From contig CAYRWY010000267.1 of assembly GCA_964427955.1 (NCBI GenBank), forward strand, positions 1 through 8,218: a stretch of 8,218 nt of DNA, in the 5' to 3' direction. Made by a program: the position numbers and the translations under genes. This document shows, one piece after another, positions 1 through 5,640 of this stretch (position 1 is its first letter; every line of letters starts with the position of its first letter). Below the pieces are notes generated by a model, which was not told the origin of the DNA, ran no database searches, and saw nothing but the letters and a program-made list of their open reading frames with translations. The stretch comes from JACRBK01 sp964427955 (GTDB lineage Bacteria; Chloroflexota; Anaerolineae; Aggregatilineales; Aggregatilineaceae).

Positions 1-751
1 GGAATCTCGCTGAGGATATGCGCGTCGCGCCCTTCTTTGATGAACTGGCGGTTGAGAGCCAGCAGATCCAGTTCGTGGGTGAGATGCAGCCGCCAATCCG
101 TCGTCACGTAGCTTACTTTTTGCTGGTCTTGCAGGCTGGCCTGGATCGCGCTGACGATCTCGCGCTCGCCGCGCGGCGAGACTTTGACTTTCGGCAGGAA
201 TCCAAAAACCGCTGGGCGAAGGCGTACAGCATGATCGCGGCATGTTGGCCCTTCGGCTGCGCGGGTTTTTCCTCGATAGCCGTCACCAGGTCGCCGTCCA
301 GTACCACGTCCGACGAGACGCGGATCTGTTCCGGGCTGGCCGTCAGCAGGCTGAGCGTGGCGATGTGATCCCCGGCCTGGTCGAAGCGCGCCACCAGGTT
401 TCGCACGTGCTCCGACGACGTCAGGTTGTCCACGGCGGTCAGCACGAACGGGCCGTTGATGAACGGCGCGGCCAGCGTCAGCGCATCGACGGTCCCGGTC
501 GGCACCGCCTGGAGCGCGAACTTGATCTCGGCGTCCGGGTACCACGAGGTGCTGAGGTAGGCCGCAATCGCGCCTTCCTGCTCGCCGATGACGACCACGA
601 ACCGCCGGATACCCGCGTCGCGCAGACGATCCATCACGCGGGCCATGATGGGCTTGCCCAACACGGGCAGCATGGACTTGGGACGATCTTTGGTGAGCAG
701 CCCCAGGCGTGAGCCTCGCCCGGCGGCCAGGATTACCGCTTGTTGAATCAC
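1..751 (-). pseudogene. Sugar-1-phosphate nucleotidylyltransferase, frameshifted and cut by window edge
   Basis: Enzymes of this family join a nucleoside triphosphate to a sugar 1-phosphate to make an activated NDP-sugar for cell-surface glycans, in the cytoplasm. The N-terminus has the family signature LAAGRGSRL (residues 8-16) followed by the RPKSMLPVLGKP stretch (23-34), and AVDNL matches the usual GDN metal-site region. The start is GTG at 751, with AGAGG eight bases upstream and a stop just before any earlier start. The frame is open to about 204 and then becomes an arginine/serine-rich non-homologous tail ending at 113. In the neighbouring frame, 208 down to 1 is fully open and looks genuine: it reads FLPKVKVSPRGEREIV and later DWRLHLTHELDLLALN, as expected in this family. 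One extra T in the T5 run (204-208 on the plus strand) would join the two halves. It is either a sequencing error, a true mutation or a slippage site. The C-terminus lies outside the window, so the exact sugar cannot be named. Confidence 0.85.
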
Positions 752-797
752 CGATTGAACCTCTTGGTCAGAAAGGCATGGCGCTAATGGTGGGCGA

Positions 798-806
798 ATT
801 ATAACA
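798..806 (-). promoter_or_regulatory. Extended -10 promoter of the nucleotidylyltransferase gene
   Basis: On the minus strand this reads TGTTATAAT, a perfect TATAAT hexamer (803 to 798) preceded by the TGN extension. No good -35 hexamer lies 16-18 bases upstream, which an extended -10 can tolerate. Transcription would begin near 790 and leave a leader of about 40 bases before the GTG at 751. The site was identified by eye only. Confidence 0.6.
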
Positions 807-844
807 CGATCTGGGGTGCTCCCATAGCACGATCAGGGGACCAC

Positions 845-853
845 TGCTATACT
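845..853 (+). promoter_or_regulatory. Extended -10 promoter of the HEAT-repeat operon
   Basis: TGCTATACT is an extended -10 with one mismatch to TATAAT. The best -35 position (825-830, TAGCAC) is poor. The start point would fall near 860, giving a short leader that still contains the GGAGG at 864-868. This geometry supports translation from ATG 874 rather than from the in-frame GTG at 862, which would be almost leaderless. Confidence 0.5.
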
Positions 854-863
854 GGTCGCAGGT

Positions 864-868
864 GGAGG
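864..868 (+). promoter_or_regulatory. Shine-Dalgarno site fixing the first HEAT gene start at 874
   Basis: GGAGG lies five bases before ATG 874. The upstream in-frame GTG at 862 overlaps this ribosome-binding site and has none of its own. The third gene of the cluster has an equivalent junction, GAGGG and then ACCCTATG (1715-1728), and the same ACCCTATG octamer occurs here at 869-876, which backs the choice. Confidence 0.7.
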
Positions 869-873
869 ACCCT

Positions 874-1389
874 ATGGACGTTGACCGGTTAGCCGAGCGG
901 CTGCGCGATCCGGACCCCCGTGTCCGGGTGGAGACGCTGCGCATCCTCGCGATGGTCGAGGAAACGCGGGCGTTGGAGGCCGTGCGCTGGATATTCCAGA
1001 ATGATCCCGAACCCGGCGTGCGCGAGGTCGCGAACTGGGCCGGGCGGCTGATCTATACCGCGCACCAGCGGGGTCACTCGACGCAGCGTGCCGTCGAGGA
1101 TCTGTTTGCCCGCCCCCAGTCTACTGAGCACCAGGAATTGTTCCTCTCCTCCCTGGCGCAGAGCGATCTGCGCTATACCCGGCACAAAGAGGCGCACCAA
1201 TACGCCGTCGATCAGACCTACCGCCGCCAGCTTGACGACGTGATGCGCGGCGAGGATACCGTCCCGGCGGACCCGCTGCCCCTGCTGACGGCGCCGGTCA
1301 AAGAGCCGGAACCGCTGGTAGACGTCGAAAACATGGACGAGCGGCAGTTGCTCGATGCCGGGCTGTCGGCGGAGTTCTGGGAGAAATGA
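874..1389 (+). CDS. HEAT-repeat protein with C-terminal extension, first of three paralogs
   Basis: This is a 171-residue soluble protein with no signal peptide or membrane segment. Residues 3-64 form a HEAT/PBS-lyase-like helical module: RLRDPDPRVRVETLRIL, a second helix containing ALEAVRWIF, then DPEPGVREVANWAGRLIY. HEAT modules are protein-protein interaction scaffolds, so a cytoplasmic adaptor role is likely, but the partner is unknown. Residues 65-150 look like a polar linker with a Pro-rich part (131-147). The tail ends in a compact motif, ERQLLDAGLSAEFWEK, that could be a docking peptide. The stop overlaps the next start as ATGA, so the genes are translationally coupled. The module recurs in the next two genes, with AGRLIY matching AGKTIY and AGRAIF. 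The HEAT assignment is from pattern only. Confidence 0.75.
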   Translation: MDVDRLAERLRDPDPRVRVETLRILAMVEETRALEAVRWIFQNDPEPGVREVANWAGRLIYTAHQRGHSTQRAVEDLFARPQSTEHQELFLSSLAQSDLRYTRHKEAHQYAVDQTYRRQLDDVMRGEDTVPADPLPLLTAPVKEPEPLVDVENMDERQLLDAGLSAEFWEK

Positions 1390-1709
1390 CCGTGTCCGAG
1401 ATCAGTCCGGCCCTGCGAGCGTGGCTGCAAAAACTGAAATCGCCGGAAGCGGCGGTCCGCGAGGCCAGTATCAAGGCGCTCGAAACGCTGGGCGACACCG
1501 AGGCGCTGTCCACGCTGGCGGAGGTGTTCGCCACCGATCCGGAGCCGGATCTGCGTGGGCTGGCTCAGCAGGCCGGGAAGACGATTTATTACGGCGCGAT
1601 CCGCCAGAAGCTCGACGATCACACCGCCTCCGAAGCCGACCGCGCCAAGGCCGCGGAGATTCTGGCCCAGGCGCGCGCGCGCAAGACCCAAGAGATTCGG
1701 AAGAAGTGA
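1386..1709 (+). CDS. HEAT-repeat protein, second of three paralogs
   Basis: This is a 107-residue soluble protein. Residues 9-72 repeat the module of the preceding gene: LKSPEAAVREASIKALETLG, then ALSTLAEVF, then DPEPDLRGLAQQAGKTIYY. The DPEP turn is identical in the two proteins. The rest (73-107) is a highly charged, probably helical tail rich in Ala, Arg and Lys, ending in RKK. The start codon overlaps the upstream stop by four bases, and GGGAG lies two bases before it (1379-1383), so reinitiation after the first gene is likely. A second, out-of-frame reading of this stretch also lacks stops, but only this frame shows the HEAT pattern. Function beyond binding a partner or a sibling paralog is unknown. 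Confidence 0.75.
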   Translation: MTVSEISPALRAWLQKLKSPEAAVREASIKALETLGDTEALSTLAEVFATDPEPDLRGLAQQAGKTIYYGAIRQKLDDHTASEADRAKAAEILAQARARKTQEIRKK

Positions 1710-1725
1710 CAACTGAGGGAACCCT

Positions 1726-1962
1726 ATGTCAGCGATTGAGCGAATGATCGCGTTCCACCTGGAACGGCTGAAAGACAAGAACCCTGAGGTCCGCCTCAAA
1801 TCCATCGAAGAACTGGTCGCGCTCGAAGCGTCCCAGGCGCTGAGCACGCTGGAAGAGATCTACCGCAGCGATCCCGCCGAGGAAGTGCGCAAAGCCGCCC
1901 AGCGCGCCGGACGTGCCATCTTTCTCAAGGCCAAAGAGAAGGAAAAGAACGGGGGGGCGTAG
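1726..1962 (+). CDS. Single-module HEAT-repeat protein, third of three paralogs
   Basis: At 78 residues this is little more than one module: LERLKDKNPEVRLKSIEEL, ALSTLEEIY, DPAEEVRKAAQRAGRAIF, then a short Lys/Glu tail. It matches the second paralog closely (ALSTL is identical in both) and shares the A-x-x-AG-x-x-I motif with both. GAGGG at 1715-1719 sits six bases before the ATG, and the gap from the previous stop is 16 bases. The final codons pass through a run of seven G (1951-1957), where a length error would change only the last few residues. It is probably co-transcribed with the two upstream genes. The very short length raises the possibility that it works only as part of a hetero-oligomer with them; that is inference. 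Confidence 0.75.
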   Translation: MSAIERMIAFHLERLKDKNPEVRLKSIEELVALEASQALSTLEEIYRSDPAEEVRKAAQRAGRAIFLKAKEKEKNGGA

Positions 1963-2039
1963 TACACGTTGCCATGTAGGGGCAGAGCTTGCTCTGCCCA
2001 GGGCGCAGCAAGCTGTACTAGCGAGTTCTTTTTGTTTTT
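1960..2039 (+). terminator. Imperfect palindrome plus T-rich tract, possible end of the HEAT operon
   Basis: The structure starts in the stop codon of the third HEAT gene. TAGTACA (1960-1966) pairs with TGTACTA (2014-2020), GTTGC (1968-1972) pairs with GCAGC (2005-2009, one G-U), and GGGCAGAGC (1980-1988) faces GCTCTGCCC (1991-1999). A T-rich tract (2026-2039) follows five bases later. This resembles a rho-independent terminator, although the gap before the T tract and the internal loops are not classical. Confidence 0.4.
1975..1999 (+). repeat. GTAGGGGC-type palindromic intergenic repeat
   Basis: TGTAGGGGC opens a near-perfect 9-bp inverted repeat. The same nine bases occur inverted at 8081-8089 beside another GGGGCGA/TCGCCCC stem. 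I recall such short palindromes as a high-copy intergenic family in Chloroflexota and some cyanobacteria. Two partial copies in this window agree with that but do not prove it. Confidence 0.5.
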
Positions 2040-2063
2040 CCCTTTCAACCAACGAGGTTTTCC

Positions 2064-2807
2064 GTGAAACAATTTTTGCTCACCTCCGCGGCAGGCAAGC
2101 GCCTGATCGGTAGGGCGCTGGTTTCTCACCCGGCGATCATGGCCGCGCTCGAAAAAGGCACGCTCGTCATCGTCGCCGGGACGACCAACGGCTATGTCGC
2201 CGAGGAAATTCTTAAGTCGCTGGGACAGGCCGAGTCCTTCTCGCGAGTTGGCTTCCGCCGGGGCATGACCTCCGCGCCCGGGGCCGAAGTGGCGCACACC
2301 GAGTTTCGCGGCGATGTCGTCATCCGCGATCTCAAGTGGCAGCCCGGCCTCCAGATTTTCGACGTGGTGGACGATCTTCGCGCCGGGGATGTCATCCTCA
2401 AAGGCGCGAACTGCTTCGATCCGCGCGGGCAGGCGGCGGTGTTGGTCGCCAACCCCAAGGGCGGGACCATCATCCCGGCGATCACGGCGAAGATCGGGCG
2501 GCGGGCCCAGTTGATCGTCCCCATCGGGTTGGAAAAGCGCGTGGGTGAGGACGTCAATACCCTGGCCCTGCGCTGCAACGCGCCGGACGCCGACGGCCTG
2601 CGCCTGGTCCCGATCCCGGCCCCGATCTTCACCGAGCTGGACGCGATCCGCCTGCTGACCGGCGCCGACGCCCAGGTGATCGCCGCGGGCGGCATTTACG
2701 GGGCCGAGGGCGCGGTCTGGCTGGGGATCGACGGCGATCCCGACCAGCTTCGACGCGCCGAGGATCTGCTCAAGTCCGTGGCCAACGAACCGCCGTGCCG
2801 GGTATGA
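2064..2807 (+). CDS. Conserved protein of unknown function (247 aa)
   Basis: I do not recognise a named family with confidence. The protein is soluble and alpha/beta in pattern, without signal peptide or membrane segment. Visible blocks are GTLVIVAGTTNGYVAEEIL (32-50), GDVILKGANCFDP (108-120), NPKGGTIIPAI (130-140), QLIVPIGLEKRV (149-160) and AAGGIYGAEGAVWLGIDG (207-224). A glycine/threonine loop after a hydrophobic strand, followed by a LKGAN strand and a Gly-rich segment, recalls ribose-5-phosphate isomerase A/DeoR C-terminal (ISOCOT) folds that bind sugar phosphates. That link is a weak inference. The start is GTG at 2064, with GAGG (2054-2057) six bases upstream. The stop overlaps the next gene as ATGA, so the two products are probably made together. 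Confidence 0.8.
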   Translation: MKQFLLTSAAGKRLIGRALVSHPAIMAALEKGTLVIVAGTTNGYVAEEILKSLGQAESFSRVGFRRGMTSAPGAEVAHTEFRGDVVIRDLKWQPGLQIFDVVDDLRAGDVILKGANCFDPRGQAAVLVANPKGGTIIPAITAKIGRRAQLIVPIGLEKRVGEDVNTLALRCNAPDADGLRLVPIPAPIFTELDAIRLLTGADAQVIAAGGIYGAEGAVWLGIDGDPDQLRRAEDLLKSVANEPPCRV

Positions 2808-3823
2808 TGCCGCGTCCCGCCGTCACGATCCATACTCCCAATCAGCTTGACCGGCTGCGCGCCCACCTGGACCGGCAGTTGCCGCACTTCGCGGCGCTGC
2901 CCGGCGTGGTGGGGATCACGCTCAATGGCGGCCTGTCGCGCGGTTACGCCGATCACCTTTCCGAAATCGACGTGACGTTTTTTCTCACGCCCGCTGCTTA
3001 CCAGCACTGGCAGGCGGGTCACGCCCCGTTCGGCACCGGCATTCAGATGATCGACGGGCAGCTCTACGATCTGAAGGCGCTCAACCTGGACGACGAGCGC
3101 GCCCGCGCCTGGGAGATGGTCACCCGTTGGGACGCCTCCTACGCCGAGATTCTGCACGATCCTGACGGCGCGATTGCGGCGCTGCTGGCCGACAAGCTGG
3201 CCCACCGGCCCGATCCTCACGAGGCGGGCGGCCCGTTGTTCGCGGCGTGGTGGTATTTCGAGCTGGCCGGGAATATCTGGATTCACCGGGGCGATCCCCT
3301 GCAAGGTCACCTGATGTTGACCCAGGCCGTGGTCGAGTTGGTGAAGGCGCTCTTTGTCCTGAACGGCGAATATATCCCCCACGAAAAGTGGCTGATCCAT
3401 ATGAGCCGCACCCTGGCCTGGACGCCGCCCGATTGGGAGTCCCGTCTGACGGCGGTGTTATGCGATCTCGCGCCGACGGTGGACAGCTTGCGCCAGCGCC
3501 AGGCGCGGATCGCCGCCCTGTGGCACGATCTCGACCGCCAGGCCGTCCAGACCTGTCTCTCCGATTATCCGCCCGGACTCCAGTTTTCCCACCAGTTTTT
3601 CTACGGCCTGCTGGCCTGGCTGGCCGCAAACAGCCCGGTGAGCCGCGCCGAATGGCAGTCTCGTGCCGGGCTGGATATGCTGAACGGCGCGCCGTTCAAC
3701 GCCTGCGTGAAGCAAGAAGGTGATCTCGTCATCCTCGACCGGGACCGCCTGGCCGCGCTGACCGACAACGACGTCTACTGCTGGCACTTTGCTCTTGTGC
3801 AGGTGTGTGCAAGGAGAGGATAG
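2804..3823 (+). CDS. MNT/ANT-like nucleotidyltransferase domain protein
   Basis: The 339-residue product has the polymerase-beta-type nucleotidyltransferase signature near its N-terminus: a hydrophobic strand, then NGGLSRG (41-47), then SEIDV (53-57), which supplies the E54 and D56 carboxylates. A third acidic residue may be D89 in LYDLKAL. This family moves a nucleotide onto a small molecule, antibiotic or protein with Mg2+. Residues ~145-260 are mainly helical with many Trp, Tyr and His, including AAWWYFELAGN and LTQAVVELVKALFVLNGEYI, as in the substrate-side domain of aminoglycoside or lincosamide nucleotidyltransferases. The real substrate cannot be read from sequence. ATG 2804 was chosen because it forms an ATGA overlap with the upstream stop; GTG 2795 and ATG 2807 are alternatives, and none has a clear Shine-Dalgarno site. 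Confidence 0.75.
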   Translation: MMPRPAVTIHTPNQLDRLRAHLDRQLPHFAALPGVVGITLNGGLSRGYADHLSEIDVTFFLTPAAYQHWQAGHAPFGTGIQMIDGQLYDLKALNLDDERARAWEMVTRWDASYAEILHDPDGAIAALLADKLAHRPDPHEAGGPLFAAWWYFELAGNIWIHRGDPLQGHLMLTQAVVELVKALFVLNGEYIPHEKWLIHMSRTLAWTPPDWESRLTAVLCDLAPTVDSLRQRQARIAALWHDLDRQAVQTCLSDYPPGLQFSHQFFYGLLAWLAANSPVSRAEWQSRAGLDMLNGAPFNACVKQEGDLVILDRDRLAALTDNDVYCWHFALVQVCARRG

Positions 3824-3824
3824 C

Positions 3825-4121
3825 GTGTCTGTCTACATGATCATCGAAATTCAAGTCCTCGATCCGGCGCTTTATTCTGAGTATGCGACACGGGTCCCCC
3901 ACATTGTGGCGAAGCACGGCGGGCATTACCTCGTTCGTGGCGGAAAAGTCACGCCCGTATCGGGGACCTGGAATCCGGAGCGCATCATCCTGATCGAGTT
4001 TCCGTCGATGGACAGCCTCCAGACCTGTTTTCACTCCGCCGAATATCTTGAGATTGCGCCGTTTCGCGAGCGATCTACGCTGGGGAAATCAATTGTGGTT
4101 GAAGGGTGTACGGAAAGCTGA
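3825..4121 (+). CDS. DUF1330 family protein
   Basis: This 98-residue protein fits the DUF1330 pattern throughout: YMIIEIQVLDPALYSEY at the N-terminus, HGGHYLVRGGKV (31-42), SGTWNPERIILIEFPS (46-61), SAEYLEIAPFRERSTLG (71-87) and a final VVEG. The family adopts a small ferredoxin-like fold, usually a dimeric alpha/beta barrel, and its biochemical role is largely unknown. GTG 3825 is preferred because AAGGAG (3811-3816) lies eight bases upstream, just inside the end of the previous gene. A longer reading from 3789 would have no ribosome-binding site and would overlap the nucleotidyltransferase. The upstream stop is one base away, so co-transcription is nearly certain. The usual W in the EFPS..A..W region is replaced here by Cys-Phe (TCFHS). 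Confidence 0.85.
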   Translation: MSVYMIIEIQVLDPALYSEYATRVPHIVAKHGGHYLVRGGKVTPVSGTWNPERIILIEFPSMDSLQTCFHSAEYLEIAPFRERSTLGKSIVVEGCTES

Positions 4122-4157
4122 TGTCCTGGCGGTAGTGCTCCGTCGTTGAGTTGAACC

Positions 4158-4199
4158 TTTTGCCCCTCCGGTGGTACTCACCTTGTAGGAGGGACAAAG
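4158..4199 (+). promoter_or_regulatory. Leader hairpin that sequesters the sigma-factor Shine-Dalgarno site
   Basis: The AGGAGG (4187-4192) of the sigma gene lies in the 3' arm of a possible stem. CCCTCC (4164-4169) pairs with GGAGGG (4188-4193). Above it GGTG (4170-4173) pairs with CACC (4179-4182) around a five-base loop, with TTGTA (4183-4187) bulged. Below, after one C/A mismatch, TTTG (4159-4162) pairs with CAAA (4195-4198). That is 14 Watson-Crick pairs reaching the start codon. If it forms in the mRNA, translation would be low until the stem melts or is bound. The pairing was read by eye and no energy was computed. Confidence 0.5.
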
Positions 4200-4771
4200 T
4201 GTTACGTCTGGGTGTCATGAGCGACCCGAATCGAGAAACCGTCCTGCTGGCCCAGGTGGCCCGCCAGGATCGCGAGGCGTTGGCGCAGTTGTACGCGCGG
4301 TTCGAGCGCCCCCTCTTTGCCTATTTGTTTCACCTCGTCGGGCAGAAAGAACTGGCCGAGGACGTCCTGCAAGACGTGATGGTCATCGTCTGGCAGCAGG
4401 CGCCGCGCTATCAGGGAACGGGGCGGGTGGCGAGCTGGATTTTCGGGATCGCCCATCACCAGGCGTTCAAAGCCCTGCGCGGCAGTGGCACCTGGGTCGA
4501 ACTGGAGACCGCCGAGGATCTTCCCGACGATCAGCCTCTCCCCGAGGCGGATCTGCTGCGCCGCGCCACGCACGACCAGATCGCGCGGGCGCTGGCCGCG
4601 CTGTCCCCCGAACACCGCGAAGTGTTGGAACTGGCCTTTTTTCAGGATTTTTCGGGCAAAGAAATCGCCGCGATTATCGGCGTCCCGCTCGGCACGGTCA
4701 AGAGCCGCCTGAGTTATGCCCGCCGCGCCTTGAAAGCCGCGCTGCTGCGCAGTGATTGGGAGGGGGAATGA
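4199..4771 (+). CDS. ECF-family RNA polymerase sigma factor
   Basis: This 190-residue protein has the two-domain ECF layout. Region 2 spans about residues 24-93, with DREALAQLYARFERPLFAYL, the core-binding DVLQDVMVIVWQQ (55-67), and the -10 recognition segment ending ASWIFGIAHHQAFKALR. Region 4 spans about 128-182, with LSPEHREVLELAFFQDFSGKE and the helix-turn-helix ending GVPLGTVKSRL (161-171), which would bind the -35 element. It would direct RNA polymerase to a small set of promoters, probably including its own operon. GTG 4199 has AGGAGG six bases upstream; ATG 4217 is the alternative and would remove six residues, but has no good ribosome-binding site. The stop overlaps the next start as ATGA, which fits a coupled sigma/anti-sigma pair made in fixed ratio. 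Confidence 0.93.
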   Translation: MLRLGVMSDPNRETVLLAQVARQDREALAQLYARFERPLFAYLFHLVGQKELAEDVLQDVMVIVWQQAPRYQGTGRVASWIFGIAHHQAFKALRGSGTWVELETAEDLPDDQPLPEADLLRRATHDQIARALAALSPEHREVLELAFFQDFSGKEIAAIIGVPLGTVKSRLSYARRALKAALLRSDWEGE

Positions 4772-5640
4772 CAGACGCTTCGCGCGACGGCTGCCCCGTC
4801 GATCAACTGGAATGGTACGCCAACCGCACGCTTCCCGCCGCCGAGCGGGTCGCCGTCGAAGCGCACCTGGCCGGGTGCGCGGCCTGCCGGTCGGACGTGG
4901 AAGCCTGGACCGAACTGCGCCAGGCGCTGCGCGGCGTGCTGGCCGAGACGCCCCGCCCGCGCCCCGATCTGCTGGCCGCGCTTGATCGCCAGACCCGCGG
5001 CGTGATGGCGGCTTCGCCCTGGCGCCGGACGCTGGCCGTCGTCACCGATCATCTGCGCCTCCAGGTGCGCCTGATCCGCCGCGAGCTGTTCTGGACGCCG
5101 CTCCTGCTGCTCCCGCTGACCGCCTGGATCGTGGTGCAGTCCCACGCCGGGCACGCGATCACCGACTCGGCGGCGCTGCTGGCGGTGTTGGTCGCCGCGC
5201 TGGGCAAAGCCTTCCTCTACGGTCAAGAGGTCGATCCACCCCGCGAAATGGTCCTGAGCACGCCGACCTCGCCGCGCCTGGTGCTGGTCCTGCGCTGCGG
5301 GGTGATGTTTGGCTACGACCTGCTGTTCCACGGCGGGATCGTGCTGCCGCTGCTGGCCGCGCAGGGCATCGTGACGCCCGGCTGGTTTTTGAATCACTGG
5401 CTGGCGCCGCTGGTCGGCCTGGGCGCGCTGGCGGTGTTTGTGAGCACGCTGCTCAACCCGGAGGCGGCGGTCGTCGTCTGTCTGAGTCTCTGGGGGCTGC
5501 GGCTGCGCTTTCTCACCCATCTCCCCTGGCAGGAGCCGTATGCCCGCCTGTGGACCGGCGTGCTGCCGATGGCCGCTCTAGCCGTGTTGGCTCTGCTGCT
5601 GGCCCTGGTCGTGCTCGAACGAAGGGAGCGTTTCGCATGA
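4768..5640 (+). CDS. Anti-sigma zinc-finger protein fused to ABC-2-like membrane domain
   Basis: This 290-residue protein has two parts. The N-terminus is a zf-HC2 anti-sigma domain: C9, then H33-x3-C37-x2-C40 in AHLAGCAACR, the zinc site of ZAS-type anti-sigma factors that clamp ECF sigma factors in the cytoplasm. After a Pro/Arg linker (60-90) come about six hydrophobic segments (approximately 108-124, 133-151, 170-198, 211-229, 231-247, 262-283). ZAS proteins normally have one membrane segment, so this is unusual. The loop at 156-178 (DPPREMVLSTPTSPR) resembles the cytoplasmic loop of ABC-2 permeases and the equivalent loops of the next two proteins, and the end (LERRERF) matches their Arg-rich tails. 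I infer that it is both the anti-sigma factor of the upstream gene and a membrane subunit of the transporter. ATG 4768 sits behind a strong GGGAGGGGG and overlaps the sigma stop. Confidence 0.85.
   Translation: MTDASRDGCPVDQLEWYANRTLPAAERVAVEAHLAGCAACRSDVEAWTELRQALRGVLAETPRPRPDLLAALDRQTRGVMAASPWRRTLAVVTDHLRLQVRLIRRELFWTPLLLLPLTAWIVVQSHAGHAITDSAALLAVLVAALGKAFLYGQEVDPPREMVLSTPTSPRLVLVLRCGVMFGYDLLFHGGIVLPLLAAQGIVTPGWFLNHWLAPLVGLGALAVFVSTLLNPEAAVVVCLSLWGLRLRFLTHLPWQEPYARLWTGVLPMAALAVLALLLALVVLERRERFA

Noticed and set aside
18..368. Plus-strand reading frame near the left edge
   Set aside because: It is antisense to the frameshifted nucleotidylyltransferase, whose minus-strand translation shows clear family motifs on both sides of the shift.
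1355..1747. Overlapping plus-strand reading frame through the second HEAT gene
   Set aside because: It gives an Arg/Gly-rich sequence with no HEAT pattern and no ribosome-binding site; the 1386 frame matches its paralogs.
4112..4144. Possible ECF-type autoregulated promoter (GGAAAG ... CGTC) before the sigma gene
   Set aside because: The spacing between the two elements is 23 bases, well beyond the usual 15-17, and the -35 is only a partial match. A second candidate (TGAACC at 4152) would place the start point on the Shine-Dalgarno site.
4151..4198. Upstream TTG start giving a 206-residue sigma factor
   Set aside because: There is no ribosome-binding site before it, and the added residues lie across the hairpin and the AGGAGG that serves GTG 4199.
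4714..5520. 268-codon minus-strand reading frame opposite the anti-sigma gene
   Set aside because: Its composition is extreme (Gln, Arg, His-rich) with no motif, as expected for the antisense of a Leu/Ala-rich membrane gene. The sense strand has a clear zinc finger and membrane segments.
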